The notes under the pieces were generated by a model. The model was given only the letters and a program-made list of their open reading frames with translations. It did no database searches and had not been told where the DNA came from. Shown piece after piece: positions 25,878 to 34,015 of a stretch of 47,456 bases of DNA (position 1 is the stretch's first letter; the number at the start of each line of letters is the position of its first letter). The translations under genes were made by a program, and so were the position numbers. This DNA comes from Pseudomonas sp. PIC25 (GTDB lineage Bacteria > Pseudomonadota > Gammaproteobacteria > Pseudomonadales > Pseudomonadaceae), in contig NZ_MUJY01000078.1 in the NCBI RefSeq assembly GCF_002286785.1, positions 1-47,456 of the forward strand, given 5' to 3'.

Positions 25878-27230
25878 ATGGGCACGCTTTCGGAGAAGCT
25901 CCGCTCCGCCCTCCCGTCCAAACGCCCCGCTGCCGAGTTGGCCACCCTGCTGCAACGCTATGCCGAACCGCTGCCGGCGCTGGACGACCCCGCCTTCGGT
26001 GGCCTGTTCGACCGCTACGGCGACGCCCGGGTGGTGCTGATCGGCGAAGCCAGCCATGGCACCTCCGAGTTCTATCGCGCCCGCGCCGCCATCACCCGTC
26101 GGCTGATCGAGCGGCATGGCTTCAACATCGTCGCCGCCGAGGCAGACTGGCCGGACGCCGCGCAGATCGATCGCTACGTACGCGGCCAGCAGCCGCCGAC
26201 CTGGCGCCACGACGCCTTCGAGCGCTTTCCCACCTGGATGTGGCGCAACGAGGAGGTCAGCGCGTTCTGCGCTTGGTTATGCGAGTACAACCAGGTCCGC
26301 GCTGCCGGCGACCGTGTGGAATTCCGCGGTCTCGACGTCTACAGCCTGGGCGCCTCGATCAGCGCGGTGCTGCGCTACCTCGACCGCGTCGATCCCGAAG
26401 CCGCCAAGGCCGCAAGACGCCGCTATGGCTGCCTGACACCCTGGCAGGAAGAGCCGGCCTACTACGGCCACAACGTGCTCTACGGGCAGAAGGAGCCGTG
26501 CGAAGACGTGGTGGTGGAGCAACTCAACGCCCTGCTCGAACAGCGCCTGAACTACCTCGGCGAGGATGGCGAAAGTTTCTTCGACGCGGCGCAGAACGCC
26601 CGCGTGGTGCGCTCCGCCGAGCAGTACTACCGCATCATGTACCGCGGCTCGACGGAATCCTGGAACCTGCGCGACCGGCACATGTTCGACACCCTGCGGG
26701 CGTTGATGGAGCACCGGGGCACCGGCGCCAAGGCCGTGGTCTGGGCACACAACTCGCACATCGGCAATGCCGCGGCGACCGCCATGGGCTGGTCCGGCGA
26801 ATTCAACATCGGCGAACTCTGCCGCACCGCCTGGGGCAGCGACGCGGTGCTGATCGGCATGGGCACCGACCGGGGCCTGGTGGCGGCCGCCAGCAACTGG
26901 GACGACCCGATGCAGATCAAGCAGGTCCGCCCCTCGCGCAGCGACAGTTGGGAACAGGCGTTCCTTCTCGCCGGCGTGCCGGCATCACTTACCGATTGGC
27001 GCGAGACGGACCGCCACGAGCTGCGCAATGCCCTCGCCGCACCGCGCCTGGAGCGGGCCATCGGGGTCATCTATCGTCCCGAGAGCGAACGCGCCAGCCA
27101 CTACTTCGACGCGGTGCTGGCCGAGCAATTCGACGCCTGGCTGTGGTTCGAGGAGACCCGCGCCGTCACGCCGCTTGGCCCGCGTCAGCCGAAATCCGGC
27201 ACCCCGGAAACCTATCCGTTCGGAGAATGA
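25878..27230 (+). CDS. Erythromycin esterase family protein
   Basis: A 450-residue protein. Signature segments are VVLIGEASHGTSEFYRARA (catalytic His/Glu region), FNIVAAEADWPDAAQIDRYV, VEFRGLDVYSLGASISAVL and KAVVWAHNSHIGNA. The fold includes EreA/EreB macrolide esterases and succinoglycan-biosynthesis-like proteins. Most chromosomal members have no shown activity on macrolides, so resistance should not be assumed. GAGGAGGAG lies before the ATG. Only 3 bp separate it from a phosphoribosyltransferase gene; the two are often neighbours or fused, which points to nucleotide- or phosphoribosyl-linked chemistry. Confidence 0.92.
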   Translation: MGTLSEKLRSALPSKRPAAELATLLQRYAEPLPALDDPAFGGLFDRYGDARVVLIGEASHGTSEFYRARAAITRRLIERHGFNIVAAEADWPDAAQIDRYVRGQQPPTWRHDAFERFPTWMWRNEEVSAFCAWLCEYNQVRAAGDRVEFRGLDVYSLGASISAVLRYLDRVDPEAAKAARRRYGCLTPWQEEPAYYGHNVLYGQKEPCEDVVVEQLNALLEQRLNYLGEDGESFFDAAQNARVVRSAEQYYRIMYRGSTESWNLRDRHMFDTLRALMEHRGTGAKAVVWAHNSHIGNAAATAMGWSGEFNIGELCRTAWGSDAVLIGMGTDRGLVAAASNWDDPMQIKQVRPSRSDSWEQAFLLAGVPASLTDWRETDRHELRNALAAPRLERAIGVIYRPESERASHYFDAVLAEQFDAWLWFEETRAVTPLGPRQPKSGTPETYPFGE

Positions 27231-27233
27231 GTC

Positions 27234-27902
27234 ATGCGTGCCCCGGCCCGATCGCCGCATCTGTTCCCCGACCGGCACAGTGCCGGTCTGGAGCTGGCCG
27301 AAGCGTTGGCGCCCTATGCCGCCGACCACCCCTTGGTGCTGGCCCTGCCGCGGGGTGGCGTGCCGGTGGCCTATGAGATTGCCCGAATCCTGAAGGCGCC
27401 GCTGGATCTGGTCCTGGTACGCAAGATCGGCGCGCCGGGCTATGAGGAGCTGGGTCTGGGCGCGGTGATCGACGGCGCCGACCCGCAGTGGGTGCTCAAC
27501 GAGGAAGTGATGCGCCAGGTGCATCCGCCGGAGGGCTGGTTCGAAGCGGAGATGCAACGCCAATTGGTCGAACTGGAGCGGCGCCGCCGTCTTTACTGCG
27601 GAGACCGCCCCGCGCCGAACGTCGGCGGCCATGTGGTGATCGTGGTGGATGACGGCATCGCCACCGGCGGCACGGTGCGGGCTGTCCTGAAGGGACTGGC
27701 CAAGGCCGGGCCGAGCCAATTGGTGCTCGCCGTGCCGGTGGGCCCGCGGGACGTGATCGAAGACCTGCGCAGTCAGGTGGACGAGCTGGTCTGCCTGGCG
27801 ATGCCGGAGCCTTTCATTGCCGTCGGCCACCATTACGCCGACTTCGCCCAGACCACCGACGACGAAGTGATTGCCTTGCTGGCACGCAGCCGGGTCGACT
27901 GA
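27234..27902 (+). CDS. Phosphoribosyltransferase
   Basis: A 222-residue type I phosphoribosyltransferase. The PRPP-binding loop is VVIVVDDGIATGGTVRAVL, with the acidic pair and the GGT flexible part intact. The N-terminal LALPRGGVPVAYEIARIL is the PPi loop, and LVRKIGAPGYEELGLGAV is typical of the subgroup found with erythromycin esterase genes. The acceptor base is unknown. GGAGA at the end of the upstream gene serves as ribosome binding site. It is the last gene of the pair; a minus-strand gene converges 24 bp later. Confidence 0.93.
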   Translation: MRAPARSPHLFPDRHSAGLELAEALAPYAADHPLVLALPRGGVPVAYEIARILKAPLDLVLVRKIGAPGYEELGLGAVIDGADPQWVLNEEVMRQVHPPEGWFEAEMQRQLVELERRRRLYCGDRPAPNVGGHVVIVVDDGIATGGTVRAVLKGLAKAGPSQLVLAVPVGPRDVIEDLRSQVDELVCLAMPEPFIAVGHHYADFAQTTDDEVIALLARSRVD

Positions 27903-27925
27903 GTGGTCCGGCTGCGGCCTTCTCA

Positions 27926-29062
27926 CTAGGCCTTTTTGACGGGGCGCTGGAAGGCGTACAGGTGCTGGCGCAGGATGCCGTCCGGCAGCGCCTTGCCCAA
28001 GACGCCGTAACGGCTCGGCCACTCCTTCGGTGGCAGCTTGAAGGTGCCGAACAGCATGTCCACCAGCGGCAGGTGGATGGCGTAGTTCTTGTACGCGTAG
28101 GCCGGGTCCTTGGCGTGGTGCCAGTGGTGGTAGCGCGGCAGCACCAGCAGGTAGTTCAGCCAGCCGCCGTCGATGCGCACGTTGGCATGGGCCAGCACGG
28201 CCTGGATGCCAACCAGGATCACGTAGGCGTTCAGTGCCTGCGACGAGAAGCCCATCAGCAGCAGCGGCACCAGCACGGCAGTACGGGTCAGGAGGATTTC
28301 GACGAAATGAATCCGCGAGCCGGCCAGCCAGTCCATCGCCGTGCTGGAGTGGTGCACGGCATGGAAGCGCCACAGCCAGGGAGTGGTGTGATACAGGCGG
28401 TGCAGCCAGTACTGGCCGAGGTCGGCCACGAATACGGCGAGGATGAACTGGACAAGCCACGGCAGCGCCTGCACCTGCGCCTGGAACCCGCCGGACACCG
28501 CCCAACCCACCAGCAGCGTGGAAGATGCGGTGGCGAAGATCAGGATGAACTGCACCAGCATGTGGCTGACGAAGAAGTAGACCAGATCGGTGCGCCAGTG
28601 CGGACGCAGGATGTTCTGCTCGGGGTCCTTGGCGTAGAGCTTTTCCAGCGGGATGAAGACGATCGCCGAGACCAGCAGGGCCAGCACGAACCAGTCCAGG
28701 CCCAGGGAATACGGGGTCTGGCCGATTTCCTCGAACTGGATGTTGGTGCCGCCGAGCAGGACCGCCAGTCCCGATGCCACCAGCCCGGTGAAGCCCAGGC
28801 GCTTGCGGCGGTTACGCAGGATGTTGAGGGTGCCGAGGGAGAAGGACACCACCAGCCCCAGCAACAGGGCGCTGCGGGCGAACTGCTCGGTATAGACCTG
28901 GCGCAGCTCGGCGGTGGTTAGCCATTGCGGGAACAGGAAGCACAGCACCGCGAGCAGGCTGAGCAGCCCCAGCGCGGCGGACAGGTAACCGCTAATACGG
29001 CCGTCGCCCCAGCGGAAGGCGGCGTGGCCATGGCGTTGAAAATAGTCTTTGAGCGCTTGCAT
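27926..29062 (-). CDS. Fatty acid hydroxylase / sterol desaturase family membrane protein
   Basis: A 378-residue protein with about seven membrane segments. The di-iron His clusters of the family are present: HRLYH, HAVHH and HHWHH, in GQYWLHRLYHTTPWLWRFHA and PRYHHWHHAKDP. Such enzymes hydroxylate or desaturate lipid chains with O2. An N-terminal extension of ~150 residues has four more hydrophobic helices (GYLSAALGLLSLLAVLCFLF and others) that are not part of the catalytic domain. AAGGAGG lies 6 nt before the ATG. It stands alone; substrate unknown. Confidence 0.92.
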   Translation of the reverse strand: MQALKDYFQRHGHAAFRWGDGRISGYLSAALGLLSLLAVLCFLFPQWLTTAELRQVYTEQFARSALLLGLVVSFSLGTLNILRNRRKRLGFTGLVASGLAVLLGGTNIQFEEIGQTPYSLGLDWFVLALLVSAIVFIPLEKLYAKDPEQNILRPHWRTDLVYFFVSHMLVQFILIFATASSTLLVGWAVSGGFQAQVQALPWLVQFILAVFVADLGQYWLHRLYHTTPWLWRFHAVHHSSTAMDWLAGSRIHFVEILLTRTAVLVPLLLMGFSSQALNAYVILVGIQAVLAHANVRIDGGWLNYLLVLPRYHHWHHAKDPAYAYKNYAIHLPLVDMLFGTFKLPPKEWPSRYGVLGKALPDGILRQHLYAFQRPVKKA

Positions 29063-29192
29063 CGATTCCTCCTTGACGATGGCGGAAAGCCATTCCTGTT
29101 ATTGACGCCGCGCGGCACCGACGCGCCACGCGATCTATCCGCGTCATACCCATGAGTGAGAAGCCGCTCACGGGATCGAGCAGCAGCACTGC

Positions 29193-29250
29193 GGGCGAAT
29201 GACTTCGCCCCTACGAGTCCGGCAACCCCCGCTTCGCTAGCGAAGCGGGG
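29193..29250. repeat. REP-like repeat and 24-bp perfect palindrome
   Basis: GGGCGAATGACTTCGCCCCTAC (29193-29214) is of the same type as the other REP-like hairpins. CCCCGCTTCG-CTAG-CGAAGCGGGG (29227-29250) is a perfect palindrome 24 bp past the pheC stop codon and may end the pheC transcript, although no T run follows. Confidence 0.6.
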
Positions 29251-29273
29251 CTGCAGTCGCACCTAACGAGCGG

Positions 29274-30101
29274 TCAGGGCTTGTTCGCCGCCTGCCAGGG
29301 GTAGTTCAGCCACTGGTCGAAACGCTTGGCGAACGTACCGCTTTCGATGTCCTGGCGCAGCCATTGGTCGACGAACTGCTTGAAGACCAGGTCCCTCGGT
29401 ATCAGGTAGGCCTTTTCCGAGAAGTCGAACGGCTGGTCCGGATGCAGGGCGCAGAGTTCGGGGTGCAGACGCGATTGCAGACGGGTCTCGACGGCATCGG
29501 TCATCATCAGGTCGGCCTTGCCCTGGACGATCTGCTCGAAGATGGTGACGTTGTCCGGGTGCATCACGATTTCGGCCTGCTTCAGATTGGCGCGGGCGAA
29601 TTTCTCATTGGTACCGCCCGGATTGACGATGGCGCGCACGCCGGCGCGGTCGATCTGCTCCAGGGTCTGGAACTTGTCCTTGTTGCCGCACAGGGTGATC
29701 GGCGTTTTGCCGTCACGCATGTAGGGCTGGGAGAAGAACGCCACCTTCTGCCGTTCCAGGCTGACCGAGACGCCGCTCATGGCGACGTCGTACTTGTCCG
29801 CCGCCAGGTCCGCCATCAGGGTCGGCCAACTGGTGGGCACCAGCTCCAGCTTCACACCCAGGGCCTTGGCCAGGGACTCGCCCATTTCCACATCGAGGCC
29901 AATGAACTGGCCGCTCTTCGGGTCCTTGTAGCTGAAGGGTTTGTAGTCGCCGGTGGTGCCGACCCGCAACACGCCGCTTTCGAGGATGCGATCGAGGCGG
30001 TTGGTTTCGGCCTGGGCGGCGGTCAGCGCCTGGCTGGCCAGAAACAGACAAGCGACGGTCAACTGCGCGACGGAGGCGCGGAAAAGGCGAAATGGATGCA
30101 T
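29274..30101 (-). CDS. pheC: Periplasmic cyclohexadienyl dehydratase PheC
   Basis: A 275-residue protein with a Sec signal peptide (ending ALTAAQA) and a periplasmic binding protein fold (SBP_bac_3). The sequence follows P. aeruginosa PheC closely as I recall it: ETNRLDRILESGVLRVGTTG, YKPFSY, DGKTPITLC, NPGGTNEKFARANLK, HPDNVTIF and ADLMMTDA(V/I)E. PheC converts prephenate to phenylpyruvate or arogenate to phenylalanine in the periplasm. The generic fold would otherwise suggest an amino-acid transporter binding protein, but no ABC genes are nearby. AAGGA lies 8 nt before the ATG. Confidence 0.9.
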   Translation of the reverse strand: MHPFRLFRASVAQLTVACLFLASQALTAAQAETNRLDRILESGVLRVGTTGDYKPFSYKDPKSGQFIGLDVEMGESLAKALGVKLELVPTSWPTLMADLAADKYDVAMSGVSVSLERQKVAFFSQPYMRDGKTPITLCGNKDKFQTLEQIDRAGVRAIVNPGGTNEKFARANLKQAEIVMHPDNVTIFEQIVQGKADLMMTDAVETRLQSRLHPELCALHPDQPFDFSEKAYLIPRDLVFKQFVDQWLRQDIESGTFAKRFDQWLNYPWQAANKP

Positions 30102-30195
30102 GACGTGTCCTTACCGAAATGGGTTTGCCGGAGCATTATCGACCCCGACAGGATGCCTTGCCTGAGACCTGGCTTGCATCTTCCGTTCGTGAATG

Positions 30196-30216
30196 CCGCC
30201 CGGGGTGTCCGGGCGG
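30196..30216 (-). terminator. GC hairpin between the Pro-rich small gene and pheC
   Basis: An 8-bp perfect stem CCGCCCGG/CCGGGCGG with a 5-nt loop lies 47 bp past the small gene's stop codon and 95 bp before pheC. There is no T run, so it may be a weak terminator or an mRNA structure. Confidence 0.3.
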
Positions 30217-30262
30217 AGTCGTTGTCTTCAGAACCTGTTTACGGTCCCGCGAGCCGTCACAC

Positions 30263-30499
30263 TCAGGCCACCGGGGCGGGCGGCGGCTGGTCCGGAACCG
30301 TGGGCTCGCCCGGCTCTCCCGGCTGCGGTTGCTGAGGTGGCGGCTCGGGAGTGTCCGGGCCCGGCTGGCCGGGAATGCCGCCGGCCCACAGAAAGTCACT
30401 GAAGTCTTCGACGGGCAGGGTCATCCCGGCGAAGGGAAACTCCACCGGCAGACCGCCCCAAGGCAGCTCGGCAGGAGAAATACATGGCGCGTTGATCAT
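30263..30499 (-). CDS. Small proline-rich protein of unknown function
   Basis: A 78-residue protein. The N-terminal ~40 residues (MINAPCISPAELPWGG, then EFPFAGMTLPVEDFSDFLWA) are hydrophobic/acidic with a single Cys at position 6. The C-terminal ~35 residues are almost only Gly, Pro, Glu and Gln (PGPDTPEPPPQQPQPGEPGE) and probably disordered. GGAGG lies 6 nt before the ATG, which is what makes me call it a gene. No signal peptide or known domain. It lies between dcd and pheC on the same strand, after the dcd terminator. Confidence 0.6.
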   Translation of the reverse strand: MINAPCISPAELPWGGLPVEFPFAGMTLPVEDFSDFLWAGGIPGQPGPDTPEPPPQQPQPGEPGEPTVPDQPPPAPVA

Positions 30500-30651
30500 G
30501 GCAGACCTCCAATGGTACGCGGCCGGCTCCGGCACCCCGGGGATCGTCCCATGACGCCCCGCTCTCTCGGCCGGCCTGTCAGAGGATAGAGTCCGGGGAC
30601 GGCAAGGAATTCCGTCGCATCGTCGGCCGTCGCACTGTGACCCTAAACGAA

Positions 30652-30675
30652 AGAGCCGGGCATCGGCCCGGCTCT
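30652..30675 (-). terminator. Intrinsic terminator of dcd
   Basis: On the minus strand a perfect 10-bp stem AGAGCCGGGC/GCCCGGCTCT with a 4-nt loop is followed by TTCGTTT. It begins 19 bp beyond the dcd stop codon. Confidence 0.85.
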
Positions 30676-30694
30676 CATCAGCGCAAAACAGCTC

Positions 30695-31261
30695 TCAGGT
30701 CTTCGGCAGGGTAACGCCGGTCTGGCCTTGGTACTTACCGCCCCGATCCCGGTACGACACTTCGCAGGCTTCGTCGGATTCGAGGAACAGCATCTGCGCC
30801 ACGCCCTCGTTGGCGTAGATCTTCGCCGGCAGCGTGGTGGTGTTGGAGAACTCCAGGGTCACGTGCCCTTCCCACTCAGGCTCCAGCGGTGTGACGTTGA
30901 CGATGATGCCGCAACGGGCATAGGTGCTCTTGCCGAGGCAGATGGTCAGGACGTTGCGCGGGATGCGGAAGTACTCGACGGTACGCGCCAGGGCGAAGGA
31001 GTTCGGCGGGATGATGCAGACGTCGCTCTTCACGTCGACGAAGCTCTTCTCATCGAAGTTCTTCGGGTCCACGGTGGCCGAGTTGATGTTGGTGAAGACC
31101 TTGAATTCATCGGCGCAACGCACGTCGTAACCGTAGCTGGACACGCCGTAGGAGATCAGCCGCTCGTTGCCTTCGGTGCGCACCTGGCGCTCGACGAAAG
31201 GCTCGATCATGCCGTGTTCCTGGGCCATGCGGCGAATCCACTTGTCCGATTTAATGCTCAT
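30695..31261 (-). CDS. dcd: dCTP deaminase
   Basis: A 188-residue protein, normal length for Pseudomonas Dcd. Conserved segments: [60 protein letters not shown] and the catalytic Glu in [11 protein letters not shown]. It deaminates dCTP to dUTP as the first step in making dTMP and forms trimers. The AGGA box is 9 nt before the ATG. It is transcribed alone, with a terminator directly downstream. Confidence 0.97.
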   Translation of the reverse strand: MSIKSDKWIRRMAQEHGMIEPFVERQVRTEGNERLISYGVSSYGYDVRCADEFKVFTNINSATVDPKNFDEKSFVDVKSDVCIIPPNSFALARTVEYFRIPRNVLTICLGKSTYARCGIIVNVTPLEPEWEGHVTLEFSNTTTLPAKIYANEGVAQMLFLESDEACEVSYRDRGGKYQGQTGVTLPKT

Positions 31262-31367
31262 GGCGGGCGTCCTGAGTCAGCTGGCGGGTAAAAAGCAAGC
31301 GCGCATCTTACCGGGGCCGGCGATGCGGTTCAAAGGGGATCGGCCGACCGGCGCGACAAACCCCGGC

Positions 31368-32360
31368 TCACCCCAGCGCCAGCAGAATCAACGCGACCAC
31401 CAGCGCCACACCGGCAATGCCGGCAGCGATCAACTTGCCCACCGTTTCCGAACTCAGACACAGCGCCTTGTCCAGCGCCTGGTCGCCGAAGCGGCCGGCG
31501 GTGCGGTGAAGTCCGTCGACCGGGTCGAACAGGTTGTCGGGGCGTCCGGGCTCGGCGTCTTCCTGGCTGAACTGGCCGTTGTAGGCCTGTGTGGCCATCA
31601 TCCGGTCCAGGGTGCCGGGAATCAGCTGGCTGCCGATGATCGCCTGGATGGTGGCCTTGCCCAGCCAGAGTTCCCGCGGTGCATCGACGGCCGCCCGCAG
31701 GATCGCGCGGGCGGCGACTTCCGGCGTATGGATGGGCGGAACCGGCTGCGGCCGCTTGGCGATCCGGCTGCGCGCCCAGTCGAATTGCGGCGTGTTGTGC
31801 GCCGGCAATTGCACCATGGTGAGGCGGACATGGCTCTTGTCATGGATCAGCTCGCAGCGCAGCGCGTCGGTGAACCCGCGGATGGCAAACTTGGCGGCGC
31901 AGTAGGCCGATTGCAGCGGAATCGCGCGGTAAGACAGCGCCGATCCGACCTGGATGATGGTGCCGCGGTCGCGCGGACGCATGTGCCGCAAGGCTGCCAG
32001 CGTGCCGTACACGAAGCCCAGATAGGTGACCTCGGTGACCCGCCGATACTCGTCCGCAGTCATCTGGCTGACCGGGGCATACACGGTGACCATCGCCGAA
32101 TTGACCCAGACCTCGATCGGCCCCAGTTCCGCCTCGAAGCGCTCCGCGGCCCGCTCCAGCGCCTCGGCGTCGGCCACATCGGCGACAATCGCCAAGGCCG
32201 CGGCACCGGCCTTGCGCAGTTCCTCCTCGGTATCGGCCAGGCCCTTCTCGCTGCGGGCGATCAGCCCCACGCGGTAACCGGCGCGGGCAAAGGCATGGGC
32301 GGCGGCGCGGCCGACACCCGCGCTGGCGCCGCAGATCACGGCGGTCGAGGTATTGGCCAT
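31368..32360 (-). CDS. Short-chain dehydrogenase with a C-terminal membrane anchor
   Basis: A 330-residue SDR. The NAD(P) loop is CGASAGVGR (about 10-18), the conserved Asn region is VNSAMVTVYAP, catalytic Ser is in VGSALSYRAIPLQ and the Tyr/Lys pair is YCAAK. This is the classical order, with GAS in place of TGA at the start of the loop. Residues 200-300 form an extended C-terminal region, and the last ~22 (LIAAGIAGVALVVALILLAL) are one membrane helix, so the enzyme faces the cytoplasm on the inner membrane. AGGAG lies 9 nt before the ATG. Substrate unknown. Confidence 0.92.
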   Translation of the reverse strand: MANTSTAVICGASAGVGRAAAHAFARAGYRVGLIARSEKGLADTEEELRKAGAAALAIVADVADAEALERAAERFEAELGPIEVWVNSAMVTVYAPVSQMTADEYRRVTEVTYLGFVYGTLAALRHMRPRDRGTIIQVGSALSYRAIPLQSAYCAAKFAIRGFTDALRCELIHDKSHVRLTMVQLPAHNTPQFDWARSRIAKRPQPVPPIHTPEVAARAILRAAVDAPRELWLGKATIQAIIGSQLIPGTLDRMMATQAYNGQFSQEDAEPGRPDNLFDPVDGLHRTAGRFGDQALDKALCLSSETVGKLIAAGIAGVALVVALILLALG

Positions 32361-32507
32361 GCATCAGCTCCTGTTTCCGCTGCGGTCGTTCAGCTATGGA
32401 TAACGCCCCGGTCACCCGTGGTCGACGCAAGGGCTCTGAAAAATACCGACCAGAGCGTTCGGGATGAGTTCGCAAGGCAGCCAGGGGGCGGAAGCGTGAC
32501 GGCCTTC

Positions 32508-32613
32508 GTAGGAAGCCAGCTCTGCTGGCGAAGCCTTTCAGTGAGCAGAGCCTGTTGTTAAGCCGAATTCGTTCGCCCAACCACCTTCACGGGGCGAATA
32601 AATTCACCCCTAC
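32508..32613. repeat. REP-like hairpins
   Basis: The 370-bp gap between the SDR and apbC holds GTAGGAAGCCAGC..GCTGGCGAAGCC (32508-32534) and a diverged GGCGAATAAATTCACCCCTAC unit (32593-32613). They are similar to the cluster at 19208-19345. Nothing else is recognised in the gap. Confidence 0.65.
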
Positions 32614-32730
32614 GAGCTTTCTCCGGGTGGAAATTCATTCGTGAGGGCCGGCTGGGATCGCCAGGAAAAGCACGGGACGGCCCGGCGAAACACCGCGACA
32701 ACGGCGCTCCGCACGGGTCAGGGGCAGGAC

Positions 32731-33825
32731 TCAGTCGTCGGAAATCACGATGTTCGGCATCGCAGGCGCCGCCTGTTCGCTCTGGGCGATGCGCGCGCCG
32801 ACGCTACGGGCCATGGCCTGGTAGATCATGGCGATCTGGCTTTCCGGATCGGCAATGGCGGTCGGCTTGCCGGCGTCGGCCTGCATGCGGATTGCCATGG
32901 ACAGCGGCAGCGACGCCAACAGTTCGACGCCGTATTGCGCGGCCAGCTTCTCGCCTCCGCCTTCGCCGAACAGGTGCTCGGCATGGCCGCAGTTGGAGCA
33001 GATGTGGATGGCCATGTTCTCCACCACCCCGAGAACCGGGATGTTGACCTTGCGGAACATCTCCACGCCCTTCTTGGCATCGAGCAGCGCCAAATCCTGC
33101 GGCGTGGTGACGATCACAGCGCCGGCCACCGGCACTTTTTGCGCCAGGGTCAGCTGGATGTCGCCGGTGCCGGGCGGCATGTCCACTACCAGGTAATCGA
33201 GATTGTCCCAGGCGGTTTGGGTGATCAGCTGGATCAGCGCGCCGGAAACCATCGGCCCGCGCCAGACCATGGGGGTGTTGTCGTCGGTGAGGAAGGCCAT
33301 GGACATGACCTGCACGCCATGGGCCTCCAGGGGTACGAACCACTTCTGATCCTTCACCTGCGGACGGGTGCCCTCCGGAATACCGAACATGATGCCCTGG
33401 CTGGGCCCATAGATATCCGCATCCAGCACGCCGACACGGGCGCCTTCACGGGCCAGGGCCAGGGCCAGGTTGGCGGCGGTGGTGGACTTGCCCACGCCGC
33501 CCTTGCCGGAAGCCACGGCGATCACGTTCTTCACATTGGCCAACGCCGGCACCTGAGCCTGCGCCTTGTGCGGGGCGATCACGCAATCCACCTGGACATC
33601 GGCCCGGCTCACGCCATCGAGGTTTTCCAGGGCCATCTGCAGCAATTGGGCAAGGCCGTTCTTGAACAGACCGGCGGCATAGCCCAGCTCCAGCCGCACG
33701 GAAACGCGGTCGCCCTGGATATCGATCCCCCGCAGGCAGCCGGCGCTGACGGGGTCCTGGTTGAGATGCGGGTCGATGTACTGGCGCAGTGCGGCTTCCA
33801 CCGCCTCGCGAGTGACAGAACTCAT
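32731..33825 (-). CDS. apbC: Iron-sulfur cluster carrier protein ApbC (Mrp/NBP35 family)
   Basis: A 364-residue protein. An N-terminal MIP18/DUF59-like domain (1-90, VTREAVEAALRQYIDPHLNQ) precedes a deviant Walker A SGKGGVGKST (106-115), DADIYGPSQG, VDMPPGTGDIQLTL and the cluster-binding CxxC in HICSNCGHAEHLFGEGG. It holds and transfers 4Fe-4S clusters as an ATP-dependent dimer. CGGAG lies 8 nt before the ATG. It is divergent from metG; in the P. aeruginosa order I recall, the two are also neighbours. Confidence 0.95.
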   Translation of the reverse strand: MSSVTREAVEAALRQYIDPHLNQDPVSAGCLRGIDIQGDRVSVRLELGYAAGLFKNGLAQLLQMALENLDGVSRADVQVDCVIAPHKAQAQVPALANVKNVIAVASGKGGVGKSTTAANLALALAREGARVGVLDADIYGPSQGIMFGIPEGTRPQVKDQKWFVPLEAHGVQVMSMAFLTDDNTPMVWRGPMVSGALIQLITQTAWDNLDYLVVDMPPGTGDIQLTLAQKVPVAGAVIVTTPQDLALLDAKKGVEMFRKVNIPVLGVVENMAIHICSNCGHAEHLFGEGGGEKLAAQYGVELLASLPLSMAIRMQADAGKPTAIADPESQIAMIYQAMARSVGARIAQSEQAAPAMPNIVISDD

Positions 33826-34015
33826 GGCTGACTCCGGAAGGTTGAGCGAAACAGGCGGTTATCCTACCCGAAAGCTACAAGGTGAGTGGCCGCCCCCTGC
33901 GAGCTCAAGCGTTCCGACCTGCAGGTTTTGCTCTTTCCTGTCGCTGGTAGCTTGATACTTGCAGCTTCCTTTATAGTTGCGGACTTCCCTCGTGTTACCA
34001 GTGCAGCCGATCACC

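Noticed and set aside
29274-30101. Amino-acid ABC transporter binding protein
   Set aside because: The fold is the same, but the sequence follows PheC throughout and no permease or ATPase genes are next to it.
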